From positions 38,501 through 102,500 of the forward strand of contig JAVYIG010002731.1 of NCBI GenBank assembly GCA_035222895.1: DNA of 64,000 bases, read 5' to 3'. The DNA comes from Strongylocentrotus droebachiensis (Eukaryota > Echinodermata > Echinoidea > Camarodonta > Strongylocentrotidae). Below, piece after piece: positions 1 through 12,112 of this stretch (its first letter is position 1; each line of letters starts with the position of its first letter). The notes beneath the pieces are model-generated. The model did not search any database and was not told the DNA's origin. It saw nothing but the letters and a program-made list of their open reading frames with translations. The position numbers and the translations under genes are program-made.

Positions 1-920
1 TCTTCAGTGAATAATGAGAAAATACTCTAATCCCAAGAATAAAGAATGATTGTTTCTCCTAAGAATTCGATGTTGATATTCAAGCACCTAATCCTTGAAG
101 ATGCAATGCGTTTTTCACGAATGAAGGGTTTTAATGAATATGATGAATGCTGCAGGTTGTACTTTGGAAAATAATGACTTATGAAACAAAAGCAGAACAG
201 TATCAAGCTGACGATAACCAGAAAAGTCTGTAAATTTACGAACAGATCATATTATTCTTACTTTAATTGTAACTTTGTAAACAATCACTGCCTTTGGAAT
301 CCGGACATATACTGTCTTCAAGACATTCTGAATTGCTGATTCATTGCCTGATTGTCGATTGAACCATTTTTGGGGTTGCGATTTTCGTGAATCTTCAAAG
401 TTAAAAGAAAAATTATTCAATCTTGGATACATGGGACTAAACACGTATGTGGAGTAACATTTAATTGATTCAAAGTTTCAACTGTTATTATACAGTATGT
501 GTAATATGCGGGCATTTAGGAGAAGTCCTTTTCATATGACATTCCCACAATGATTTCTTTTTCATAGAGAAAACATGAATGAGAAAGTTAAATTATTTAT
601 CTTCACAAAAAAAAAACAGAGATCATGCTCCACTACTTTGGCGTTTGTTAAAATAATCTAGAGCGAGGCAACAGGAAAAAAAGTACGAGGAAGATGGGGG
701 CAGGACCCCTTTTAATACACCCAGGTGTGACAGGGTGAAGTAAACAGTCGTCGTGTCACAGGGATCCCTCACACACGATCTTGGATGTACATGTTTATTA
801 GATCTGGGAGTAATAACTTCATAAGCACCCGAGGCCTGCGGGGTTGATAATGAAGAGCACATCGTCCTGGGGCTTACTTTGGAAGAAGTCAGTTGATAAA
901 CAAGCTAATGCTCTTCAGTC
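1..920. other. Non-genic AT-rich DNA
   Basis: No coding, RNA or repeat feature could be supported here. The open frames are short, start with non-ATG codons and have no recognisable protein motifs. Confidence 0.5.
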
Positions 921-1135
921 AGTTCTTGAAAGACCATTTCAATGTCAATAAGCAATAATATTACAGGCTGACATTGTGCGGCTGCTTCTGTCTTTCTTTC
1001 TTTCTTTCTTTCTTCGTTCCTTCATTCCGCTCTTTCTTTCTTTCTTTCTTTCTTCCTTTAATCAGTTCTTGAAAGACTATTTCAATGTCAATAAACAAAA
1101 ATATTACAGACCGACATTGTGCTACTAAATTTATA
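921..1135. repeat. Two-copy tandem duplication with (TTTC)n
   Basis: A block beginning AGTTCTTGAAAGAC at 921 recurs at 1064, an offset of 143 bases. Both copies run through a TTTCAATGTCAATAA segment and an ACATTGTGC segment and then into TTTC microsatellite. The copies differ at several bases, so the duplication is not very recent. The TTTC tracts lie near 989-1051 and 1137-1210. Confidence 0.75.
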
Positions 1136-1139
1136 TCTT

Positions 1140-2646
1140 TCTTTCTATTTCTCTCTCTTCCTTTTTTTTCGCTTTTTGTTTCTTCTTTCCTTTTATCTTC
1201 ATTTCTTTCTCCGGGTTTTTTTTTTTGGTAAGAAAAACAATTTCAAAAGAATACATCTTTACTTGTTTGCCTCTTGCACGTGTTGTTATTTTCAATTATC
1301 CCTTTCTACGTAAATGCACACTTCACATTATCAATAGAAACTCTAAAATGACGATTATTATTTTTTCCCAAGCCACTCAGTCGTCAGCTTATCGTTTCAA
1401 GTATTCGCCATCCTAATGATCATGAATCAAGTACCCGAGTGTCATTAACGTTAAGCTTGCAATTATTAGCCTATATATTTGTTCTCGTTTAATCATAGAT
1501 AGTGCGTGCCTTGCATGAATAATGTATAATCCTACAATGTGAATGGCCTGATAATAGAATTGATTCGTGCACAGCATTTCAATAAAGGACCAAAGCTGGG
1601 GGAACTAATCCAGGTACACATAAAGACTTACTATCTTTGTTTAACAACATTATGCCCGGATTCATACATCATGTACAAGTAGGCCACTATATACGACGTA
1701 TACCAAGGACTGGTTGAAGAATACGGGGCTTTGGGGCTCTTGCAGTCATCCCCTACATGTGCCTCGTCCCCCCCTTTTTTTTTGGGGGGGGGGGGTGGGA
1801 AACTGTGGCAGGGGTTTCAAGATTTTCCAGTTTTGTGTATATACATTGTAGAACCGCTACCCTGCAGGCCTCAACGCTCTTTAACTTTGTGGTTGACTTA
1901 CATATTTTGACATTTTTTTCAAATCTTTAGGGCATGTATTGAATACATGTTGCACAGATTATGAACAACAACCGAAGCACAAGGCACCTCGCAGGGGCTC
2001 TCTCGCATTCAAGGAAAACTGGAAGGGGTATCGTATCCCCTTAAGACACAGGAAATATACCGACAGTCAGATCCATGAAAAAGATAGATGAGAAACTAGA
2101 TTAGTGGATGTTGTACGTGCTATGCTGGGATTCCAATACGTCAAAATGAGCGATGTGCTATGATGTATGATGAACTAGAGAGGAAGACATGGCCGGTGGC
2201 TTGACAGGTCGTTCGGATTGGAGACGTAATATCTTCATGGGACGAATTTAACCTCTCTTATGATAAACTGGTAATGCATCATACTGAGCTCAATATAAGA
2301 TGACAGTCGTAACAAGGGAGCAGAAAGAGGGGGGGGGGGGATACATAACAACAGACTTCGCATGTTTTACACTATGTACATAGAATGAACCTGTCCGAAA
2401 CTTTCAATCAAATGTTTCATTTGGCTCAGCCGTTTATCTCTTTCACAAATACATACACAAAATTGAGCTTTTGCTAAAGATCCTCTGCGATATTTACTAT
2501 TAAACAAAAAATGATATCATTTAGCATCAAATGTATCGACATTTTTATTTTCAACAACCGAATCGTCGGTAGAATTTTGTGACATTTTCGAATCCGCCAA
2601 AGAGCCGTATCCGCTATCACATCGTCTACATGAAGTGCTTGCACCT
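1140..2646. other. Non-genic DNA with homopolymer hairpin
   Basis: No gene was recognised. A run of C, then T, then G near 1769-1795 could fold into a C:G hairpin with a poly-T loop. A G10 run lies near 2330. Confidence 0.4.
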
Positions 2647-2650
2647 TTAA

Positions 2651-3123
2651 AGGGCCACTCTAACCCGACTAACATAGCGTTTTAAAACATGAATACACCT
2701 CTACTAATTAATATTCCAGCCTCTGATTTTTTAGAAAAATAGCCATCCATTTTTCACAATTCTCACGCTCGCTGGGCTACGCCCCTCGAAAAAAGGTGAT
2801 ACGGTCACGTGGCTTGGTGACGCATTTGATAATTTGATAATTTAATAATTAGGAATGACGAAATTGCCAGAAACGTACTGGGATTATCAAGTGCATATTA
2901 TTTTGTTCGTATAGTTTGCCTTTTTAGAGACATTTCAATGCCTAAATCATCCTGCGTCATCGCCGAAACTGGGCGTTTTTTCTGCGGGTTCTGAGTCGTC
3001 ATTTTAAAGCTAGATCCCAGAATTATTGATGATTTCTAAGAAAAATAATTGTCATGTTCGGAATCTCCGTCAAAATTTATTCTACATGTCTTTTTTTTAG
3101 CCCGTTTTGGTTAGAGTGGCCCT
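2651..3123. mobile_element. TTAA-flanked MITE, family 1 copy A
   Basis: The 473-bp element has inverted termini AGGGCCACTCTAACC and GGTTAGAGTGGCCCT and lies between two TTAA tetranucleotides (2647-2650 and 3124-3127). It contains no open frame of note. TTAA target duplication is the hallmark of Kolobok and piggyBac superfamilies; termini starting AGGG rather than CCY favour Kolobok, by inference. Internal segments, including the GCTGGGCTACGCCCCTCG block and a GGTCACGTGG motif, recur in reverse orientation at 20689-21252, which confirms a dispersed family. Confidence 0.9.
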
Positions 3124-3127
3124 TTAA

Positions 3128-4846
3128 TATTGGTGGTCACATAGTCACGTGACCTTTAGGCGATACAGGTAATATTACCTAAATCCAAATTATTAAACCC
3201 AAACATCTGCCTTCTGATTGAAAAAACAAGTGACATATAATATATTCGCCTTTAGGGGAAAAGAGCAGTTTGATAACACGATTCAGCATCAGATGTTACA
3301 TTAATTTCCTCTAAATAATTTGGCATTTCTCAGCGATGCTACTGTAGGCAGATTCAGATTCGGTCTCAAACTTCACGCCCAGGAGCGATCGATGGCAGCT
3401 CTTGATCGCAAATGAATGACAAAACAAATTGTTGTCTTAATGTTATGCTTTTTATTGTCAAGTCGTCTCTTTTTACTCATATAGATTACAGATATGTCAC
3501 GTCCAATGATATTAATAGATGCTTGTCATCTTTAAATGTCTAACGGGATCAACAAAGACGATTTTCAGTGAAATTTTAAGTAAAAACTTGGATGGCGGTA
3601 AATTGTCATTTGATGATTCTATATGCATTTGACGTGTAATAGAAGACAAATCATGGCTTTCAAACATCAAACTGAAAAAGTTATGATCACGTTATTGATG
3701 TCCATGCGGCAGTGCTAGTCCCTCCACGAGCCGCAATTATATGCAGAATACAAAGATTTCCGGGCACGTCTGATCTGAATTCAAAAAAGAAAGAAAAAAT
3801 CTTAGAAATAAAAACGAAACGAAATGAGTAAGATCTGCACTTAGACTTTAGTTCAATACGTTTAATTACTCATAACCCGCGGTTTCTTTTGTAAATTATT
3901 CCCACGTTTCTACGACATATATCGTTGACTTCAGGGGACATTACCTTTGTCGCAATATTAACATTGACTTTCTTTGATGGGATCCCTTAAGGCAACAATT
4001 GTTTGACAGTAAAAGGCGTAAGCTGTCCAATAGGCTCGTTAACAGATTTGGAAAGACATTAAGAATTGTTGTTGTTGAAAGTGGTAGAGTAGAAAAGGAG
4101 TGTCGCAAGACGGCTTTGAATGGGAGGGGCGGGGGTGAAAAATTGGTATCGCGGATTATTTAAGCATATATTACCAACGGAAAAACAAACAAACAAGCAA
4201 AGAGGATAAAATAAAACACATTATAAAAAGCTAAAAATCCATAAAAGACAACATGTTAAAAAATACTGCAGGAGAAATACAGTTTTTATACTTCATTTTT
4301 CAACATGAATTTAAATAAAAGAGCATTGGCCGACATCAATTTGAGTTTGGCGACATAACTATGAGTAGAGTCGGGAGGGGTGTCACACCCTCACCCATGT
4401 ACGACCCCCTTTCGCTGCGCCCTTGGGATTACAGCAATTAACATGCAGAGTATGTAGCCTGGCATCTTGCAAATATAAAGTGATCTCTCTGAAGGGCCTT
4501 ATCCATCATGCAATGGCAATACAAGTGAATCGGCAACGTTTGAAGTCAAGTCAGCTTTCGTAAACTCTCCCCGACTAATTTAGCGGGGGAATAATATAAC
4601 TTTAAGAATGCTGTGTGACAGTACTGTTAATGATATTTATGTGATTGCACTTGCGATAGTTTTATCTGATAAGAGACTTTGAGCGCCATTATCTAACGGT
4701 GGAACGATAAACTTATGTTTCCATGTACTTTGTCTCTGATTTAGTGTATCAGTTTATATCTTCTTCTTCTACTACTTTGAACAAATATATCGTTAGATGA
4801 TAACGTGTGGCCATCTCTCAATAGCATTAGGCTTATATTGTGGTAC
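3128..4846. other. Non-genic DNA
   Basis: No coding or RNA feature was recognised between the two MITEs. The sequence is AT-rich and has no long open frame. Confidence 0.4.
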
Positions 4847-4854
4847 CTCTGTAT

Positions 4855-4953
4855 CATGGGCGTAAATCCGTCATTGATACCTATTGTTCAGGGGGTGATC
4901 TATTCATTCATCCCCCCTGAACAATAGGTATTACGTAAGGATTTACGCCCATG
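4855..4953. mobile_element. 99-bp palindromic hAT-type MITE
   Basis: The whole element is an inverted repeat: the left arm begins CATGGGCGTAAATCC and the right arm ends GGATTTACGCCCATG. Each arm continues through ATACCTATTGTTCAGGGGG, leaving only a short central loop. It is flanked by perfect 8-bp direct repeats CTCTGTAT (4847-4854 and 4954-4961). An 8-bp target duplication is characteristic of hAT elements. It has no coding capacity. The arms differ by a few bases in one short patch (about 4870-4876 against 4932-4938). Confidence 0.92.
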
Positions 4954-4961
4954 CTCTGTAT

Positions 4962-5705
4962 GCTTCTGTACTATTTACAATTGCAATTGTATAATGGTCG
5001 TAATCTTATGTTTACCACCGTGATGGTCATGATCATACTATGTAAACTGTAGAACCATGCAGAAATAGATAAATAAATAAATAAATAAATTTTAAAAATG
5101 TGTTTTCTTTTCGAATTCCAATATACTTATTGTACAGCGACATTGTAAAAACAAACCAGCATTATACTACCAATGACCGATGAAGGTCCGGAAGAGTCTA
5201 CGCAATGAAAGCTACAGCATAAATACGCAAAGTGTCCACCTATATATTAACAGAATGAAAATAGACGGACATGACCAACATATTACAACACGAATAGTTT
5301 CAGTGAACAAAAGGCGGTGTAATATTCTACGCGAACAAGTGCAACGATATAAATGTCAGTCGTAAGTGTTTATTTGGGGGACATCTTTCGTGTTCATGGC
5401 GAGAAGGAAATCTGAACTAAGATTAAAGCAAGGATGATCATGGATTAATGTCACGATTAACATATACGATTTCACTCTCAGAGTAAGATAGCTTTCCTGC
5501 AGCTAGACATGCCTTGGTAATAGAGGTTCAGTGTCACAGAGTGGTGACAGGGGTTAGGACACAAGGGCATGAGTGGGGTGGGGTGTACGTGTGCCCTCCA
5601 GTAGACTGGTGTTAAAAAAGAGGAGCGGAAAATTTAAAAAAAATGAAAATAGAATGAGATACATGAAATAAGAAAGAATTAAATAAAAAGACAGTGAGAA
5701 AAGGG
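4962..5705. other. Non-genic DNA with (AATA)n
   Basis: The stretch contains a short AATA microsatellite near 5067-5090 and otherwise no recognisable feature. Confidence 0.4.
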
Positions 5706-5905
5706 CACCGACAGGTATATCAATGTTTCATAGGGGATTCTCAAAGCGCCTACACAATAATGTTATGAGCCCAGCTGTCCTAAGGCGCCCAGTATCGAAT
5801 GAACAGGTTTCAATTAACGACACCTGTGTGGAGAATGGCACATGTAGATTAATGCCAACATGGGACTCAACCCGCGGACCTTGTTATCCACAGCTCTGCC
5901 GTTTA
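5706..5905 (-). mobile_element. tRNA-derived SINE, degraded head
   Basis: On the minus strand, a B-box-like GGGTTGAGTCCC (plus 5862-5873) is followed by a SINE-type body and, near the 3' end, TAGGCGCTTTGAGA (plus 5738-5753). That last motif resembles the GCGCTTTGAGA tail word of LINE-mobilised SINEs. The A box is not clean, so the 5' head looks shortened or decayed. The open frame across this interval is read through the SINE and is not a gene. Confidence 0.6.
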
Positions 5906-7784
5906 TAAAATCCATGATTGATCGCCAAACTTCGGCTTAACCTTATGGGGATTAAAACCGCGGGATATGATACATTAATTTAACAAATCGAAGACATAAC
6001 CTGGATACCCAGTTACTGCAGCTTGATATAGCTGTACAGTGGCGTAGATAACGGGTTACAGGGGGCAAGAACCCCCAATTGAATAATGGACATAGGAATA
6101 CAAGAGGGAGGGAGAGAGAGAAAGAGAGAGAGAGAGAAAGAGAAAGAGGGGGGGGGGAGGGGAGAGATGGAATATGGGGATAATCGTGCATAGCCCTTTT
6201 ACCCAATTGCTAATCATTTTTTCGTTAAAATATTTTAATTTTCATCGTCGCAGTGGGTTTTAAGGCGGTTTAATGGGTTATGTATGAATGAGGCCTTACA
6301 TTGTCTATCCATCAATACCATGACGATCAAGGAAAATTCTCTGTGGACATGAGCCCGCCTTTAATTAACCGAAACACAACACCGGAGCATCTTCAAATGT
6401 TTATTTGATCTGACGCCTGATTGTCACGACTTGTGTCACGTTACTCGAATATTTGTTCACTACACGCTGTGTATAAGGTGAAACGCGGCGATATAGGATC
6501 CGATGTAACCCATCGGCATACCCGATTGTTAAGTTTAATCAAATATACAAAGAAGAAAAAAAGAAAATAAAGTTTAGGATCCGATAAACGGAGATTCCTT
6601 CACGTTGATGCTGGGTTATATTCGTAGTGAGTGCATGTTTGAAGTACTTATAGGGATCCTGTTGTTTTGATAAAGAAAAAAAAACACTCCCATGAAACAT
6701 TAGGGCGTATATAGTTGTAATAGCCTTTCTCATCAAACTTATAAAGAAATCACCCCCCCCCCCCTCAAACAAAAATGGTTATAGTATTGAGACTTAATTT
6801 ATCGGCCTCCTGTCGCTCACTTAACTCTGAGACTGACCTGCAAACCATTATGCAGGCTTCAAAGGTGATCAATCATCTCTAAAAAGAGTTCCACTTCAAG
6901 GTTAACTCTCGAGACATGTTAAAAACGTTGTAGAGAGAGCAACCGAACGTATTAATTAAAAACTCTGCGGTTACATCCCCTGACAGAAACATCATTCCTT
7001 TCTCGTTATGGAAGCAATAATTGTCCATCTGGATGGCGCAACTGAATTCGGAGACAAATCAATTTCATTTTATTTCTATCCCGTGACCATAATTTTGTGT
7101 CTGTACCTCTATAAGCACGATAAAGTCTGATCAAAGCCAACTATGCCATGAATAATTCAACATTTCCTATTTGATTTGGAAATACATGCTTTTACAGGTT
7201 AACACAATATGTTGTTCCTGAGTCGCATTGATTGAACCAGTCAAATAAAAATAACCTCACACAAACTTGCTGGGAAAAAATAAAACTCTCATTTGCACAA
7301 AGTGACATATGTATAAACACATGGTGTCAGGCCTACTGATCTTGATTTCTTTATCTTTCTATGCTCATTACTCGGCCGTTATACATTTTTTAAAATCAAA
7401 ATCGTTTGGCACATGTCATTTATTTGTAATCTTGAACATTCAGTGTAAGTTTAATGTATTCTGTGCAAATTCTTTTTCAATCATTACCAGAACTCAAGCT
7501 TATCTTTAAACATATCGACACAAGCATACCACTATCGTCTTTGTAAATTTTGGTCTCGCTTTCACTGACCTGTGAGGTTGCCTTTTCCTCTTGAACAAGC
7601 AGAACGAATACGGAAAACAAACCTCCAGAAGGAAGGGTGGGTATCCGGGAAAAAAAAGAAAAAAAGAATAATATCGAGATAAGAATAAACCCCTTAGTGA
7701 TTGCCGCCCGTCAGCCTCTCAGCTTTTTGAAGGAAAAAATGCTTTAAATCAATAGCCATAATGGCACTTGCAGTCGATCGTCTA
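5906..7784. repeat. Non-genic DNA with (GA)n and poly-G
   Basis: A purine-rich GA/GAAA tract lies at about 6100-6170 and ends in a G9 run. A poly-C run occurs near 6752. No gene could be supported elsewhere in the stretch. Confidence 0.5.
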
Positions 7785-9188
7785 CACTGTTAGAACAAGT
7801 ATTACAATTTTTAATCAAGTTGGTTACAATTTTAATCAACCACGGATTACCAGGTGAATCACACAATCGTTGGTTAAACTTTAACCAACAGCCTGTTGAT
7901 TAAAACTTTAACCTGTGGTTGATTAAAAATTTTAATCAATTATTGGTTAAAAAAATTTGCTCAATGTTGGTTAAAATGGTGTTGATTAAACTTTAACCAT
8001 TTGTTGATTAAAACTTTAATCTTTTGTTGGTTATTTATGCTTTGTTCGGGGCTGATTCACATGTTGTTGGTTAAACTTACATGGGTCGTTGGTTAAAATT
8101 GTAACCATTGTAGGTTAATTATTTTTGGATTCACACGATGTTGGTTAAACTTTAGTGGGTTGTTGGTTACAGTTATAACCACTGTTGGTTAAACTTACGG
8201 GGGTTTGGAGGTCTTATCCTCGTGTTTGCAGATAAGAAATGGTTTAATATGATTATCATCAATGCTAAGATTGGAAGGAAGAAGTGAAATAAGGTTCTTG
8301 CTCAAATTAAAAACGCTTTGTGTCCCGGCCCGTAGGTTGTAGCTCAGTAAGTGCAACGGATGACCTACCCAAATTGCATGCATGAAGACGTTTCACTTCA
8401 TGATGACATCTTATTTTATATTTAATTGTTTCAAACAATTAGATACAATTAGATTTAAAAAATAAGATTATTATTCATGCATGCAATTTGGGTAGGTGAT
8501 CCGTAATAGGCCTACACTTCTCCTTCTTTAATTGGGTCTGCATCCTTCACGGTTGAAGATTCTTGCAGACTGATGAGTGTGTGTGTGTGCTTACGTTAGC
8601 CAGGTGCACGGTGCAAGAAAAATGCTACTTATTGGTTGAGCTACGTACAGCCTAGGGGACACAAATCGTTTTTGATTTGAGCAAGAACCTTATTTCACTT
8701 CTTCCTTACAATCTTAGAATTGATGATGATAATATTAAAATAATTTCTTACCTGAAAACACGGAGATAAGACCGTCCAAACCCCCATTTCTCAGGTCCTC
8801 GCGACAACCTCCATTGTTAATTTTGTCGCACGCGTAAACTGCGTGTACTTTGCATGTACTTTATTCGTATGTCGAGCGATCGCTAGCTACGCGCTTCGAT
8901 ATCGTTCCGTTGGGTCACGTGACCAGTACTTTAATCAACATTGATTACCGGAAGGGGGCTTTCATTACTGTCGGAATTTTGTTTTTAATCCATGCTGGGT
9001 TACAATTTTTGCCAACGACTTAGACTTAACCAACATAGGTTAAAAGGAATAATTTTGATCAACACTGTTTTTAACCAACGCAAGATTAAAAGTAAATTTT
9101 AATCAACACTAAACTTTTAACCAACGTTGAGCGTTTTTTAATCAACAATTTTTTAACCCGCAGTTTTTTAATACTTGTTTTAACAGTG
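7785..9188. mobile_element. Nested foldback DNA element (1.4 kb)
   Basis: The termini are inverted: CACTGTTAGAACAAGTATTA on the left against the complement of TAATACTTGTTTTAACAGTG on the right, flanked by TA on both sides (7783-7784, 9189-9190). The outer arms consist of many degenerate copies of TTGGTTAAA / TGATTAAAA words. Inside, a second inverted pair (about 8188-8325 and 8655-8795) shares AAGGTTCTTGCTCAAAT. A third pair (about 8348-8390 and 8470-8505) shares CCTACCCAAATTGCATGCAT. No transposase is present. TA flanks fit Tc1/mariner-like MITEs; CACTA-like elements are an alternative. Confidence 0.82.
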
Positions 9189-9354
9189 TAGGATACGTTA
9201 CATGGAGCTAACTCCTTTCTCGACGCCACCGAGCCGTTGCGTCGAACAGGAACGGATGTGAAAGAAGGAGAAATAGATATAAAAAAAAGTGTGAGAATTA
9301 AATTGAGATTGGAAAAACAATTTGGGAAAGGTAGGATGAAGGAATGATGTGGAT

Positions 9355-9357
9355 GTG

Positions 9358-9397
<40 letters not shown>

Positions 9398-9745
9398 GGA
9401 TAGAGAGAAAGCGAGGGGAGTGAGATTGTGTGTGTGCGTGAGAGAGAGAGAGAGAGAGAGAGAGAGACGGGAAAAGGAGAGATATTATATTCAATGATCA
9501 TATTGATACTGATAATATTTTGATATTACTAATATTGTTGGTAATTTAATTTTCATGAACAATGTAATTTTGTTTAAATAATATGTTCATATCACCCATA
9601 CCAACCCCGCAATGGTCTAGTGGTCGAGAAAAAGAGAGAGAGGGGGGGGGGGGGGGTAGAGAGAGAGAGAGAGAGAGAGGGAGAGAAAGAGGGCAAAGAA
9701 AAGACCGAGTGAGAAGAGAGAGAGGTGGTGAGTGAGAGGGGAAGA
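9355..9745. repeat. (GA)n / poly-G microsatellite cluster
   Basis: Two long GA-rich blocks (about 9358-9475 and 9625-9740), the second with a G14 run, are separated by unremarkable AT-rich DNA. Serine/leucine-rich open frames on the minus strand are simply translations of this repeat. Confidence 0.9.
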
Positions 9746-10839
9746 CAGAGCGATACAAGACCCTGAATGAGCTGGAATATTTAGTTTAAATGGCGTAAGA
9801 AACCAGATATGCCCTCGATCTCGTACCCCTTTCAGAATGTATTCATTCCCATTGCTCTATCTCTATACCCTTTCCCCCAACACTAGCATCACTGAATTTC
9901 AGTCATCTTTGCTCTCCAAATTCTTTGTGTTTTTTCTTTACATGGGTGACAATTTTGTTTATATATATTCACTATATATTCACATAGTACACAATCACGA
10001 ATCGTTCCACCGGGAGAAAGTTCAAGTAATTACGAAGATGGATCACCCAAGGACATACTGAAAGACAGTTGAAGATACAGGTAGAAATCAATAGCAATTT
10101 CTGTCATGAAGTCCACGAGGGAATATCACATGTTTAAAATGAGAAAGGTAACATAAAAACCACAATTTCGATGACGAATAACTGTAGGGGAGGACTGAAG
10201 AAAAAAAATACAAACCGTACTGTTTATCAATCAAAATTTCGCTTTCATCAATTTGTCAATGAAATATGACACGGCATTTAAACAAATATTATGATGCCGT
10301 AAAGTGTAAAACGCTTTACGCACAAATTCTCTGCTGCGCCCAGTTGCTATTCATGTACACGTAAACCTAACTGCGACGCCTTTATTGCGGCGGTTTTACC
10401 ACGCCACATTCAAACAAACTTTTATAGCGCCCCAAAGGAAATTTGAAAGAAACACTGATATATCGCTTTTGGTAGAAATGTTACTTGTAGGTAATACTTG
10501 TATTAGGAGGTACATGGGCCGGATAGACAAAATGTTCAGTCGTGAAATTACCACTTATTACACAATAATAGTTCAGCGAGTTTGAGATACTAATAGGTTG
10601 TAGCGCATGACAAAAAACTGGCAATTTTTCAAACATATTTTGAAGCATAGGGGTGGGTGGGCAAGAGACTGTTTGCGTCGTTCAATTTTGGTGATGATAC
10701 GCCATCGATTTATTTTGAGATGGTTTGGAGTGGCTCTCGAAATGCCCCATCAGAACTGCGATGAGAGGGAATCACTTGCCGTCCATCAAAGTATAACTCT
10801 CGCGGGTTAAAGCAGGCATGCTGGCTCTCTACTGCAAAG
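9746..10839. other. Non-genic DNA
   Basis: No gene was recognised. The short open frames lack domain motifs and most have non-ATG starts. Confidence 0.4.
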
Positions 10840-10990
10840 GTGTCGTAGTGAAGTGGTATGAAGGCCTGACTCGAGGTGGTGCAGACATGGGGTTCGATCC
10901 CCAATACGACACTAGCCGTAGTCAGGGCATTGATACTCGCCATTCGGTACACGTGAGATAAATTGGGACTTCGTACAGGACAATTTAAAA
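10840..10990 (+). mobile_element. tRNA-like SINE head / tRNA pseudogene
   Basis: Positions 10841-10847 (TGTCGTA) pair perfectly with 10905-10911 (TACGACA), as in an acceptor stem. A B-box GGTTCGATCCC sits in the expected T-arm place at 10891-10901. The anticodon arm does not fold cleanly; CTCGAGG is the only loop candidate and would read CGA (Ser). A functional tRNA is therefore unlikely. Sequence resembling a SINE body continues downstream to about 10990. A tRNA-derived SINE is the better reading than a decayed tRNA-Ser gene. Confidence 0.5.
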
Positions 10991-12020
10991 CCCATATATG
11001 ATTGTGCTTGAAGCTAATATTGTCTCTACAAAATGCTCGAGCCATCCCCTAAAAATTCCAATGTAAATTTCGGTAATGTTCTATTCAGTTGCAATCACTT
11101 TTTACTTCAAATTTAGCACTTAAAGTTGGTCGGACACAACGATTTTAACACTCAACGCTGTTGATCTTTTTAATATTTCGAATGTATTACGCTCTTTTGG
11201 TGACAGTGAGTTCCCAAGATTGCATAGAAATACCAGATAATGTACAATGGGAAGGCTTTTTTTATTACATTGTGTTCAGAACGTCTTTAATATTGCAGGG
11301 TTCCAAGGTTCCAGGTCGCCCCGTGTTCTTTGAGGAGTGCCACTTGAGAGACTAGTAATGAACGATCGTGACTGGATTTCCAAACGAATCAGGGAGGCGA
11401 AACGGATCGTTTCAGCATTCTCCCGAAGTTTCATCAAGTCGTTGTAATGAAGAATATGACAGATTAGTTTGAGAGATGAATAGAAGTATAAAGTGATATT
11501 TGTGTAACGTATTTACATAACAGTATTTATTTCATCATTGTTTGCCTGTGTATACTTGTAAATCTACCAGGCTATTTAAATCTTCTAATGCCTAGTGAGG
11601 CCCACCAAGGAGTCGAATGTCTCGGTCTCATGGGAATTCTGACTGCTACTCAAATTTTATTTCGGTCCAGCGGTGCTCCGTGAATAAAAAGGATGGCTCG
11701 AGATAAATACTACTACAATGTACTACTACTACTACTACTACTACTACTCAATCAATATCATTATTAGCTATATACATGTAGCTTTCAAGTGGTACAATAA
11801 ATCAGTGTATTCAATATCTTTGGTGCAATACCGGGACGAATGACCAATAATGTTTTCGTATTGCTCAGCCATCCGGGAACTTCAACTATCGATATCGATA
11901 TCACACACACACACACACAAAAAAAAAATCCATATTTACCGAGGTAAGTCAAAATTTGTTTTTTTTGCTAGTCAGCCTGATATAAGTAATAATAATATTA
12001 TTATATGGTCTTGTTTTCGT
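10991..12020. other. Non-genic DNA with (CTA)n and (CA)n
   Basis: A CTA trinucleotide repeat lies at about 11708-11748 and a CA repeat at 11902-11919. The CTA repeat follows a possible retroposon tail (about 11690-11706), but no head could be identified. Confidence 0.5.
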
Positions 12021-12021
12021 G

Positions 12022-12112
12022 CAAGAATATACATTGCTCTAGCTATGGCAATATTGGACTAGTCTCCGAATCGTTCAATATTTCCATAGCTCGAGCAATA
12101 TATTCTTGTATC
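12022..12112. repeat. Imperfect inverted repeat (~90 bp)
   Basis: AAGAATATACATTGCTC with the following CTATGGCAATATTG on the left is mirrored on the right by CAATATTTCCATAGCTCGAG and ATATATTCTT. The arms are about 38 bases around a short loop. This may be a small degraded MITE. No target duplication was identified. Confidence 0.6.

Noticed and set aside
10710-11045. A 111-codon minus-strand frame
   Set aside because: It is the antisense of the tRNA-like SINE head and body.
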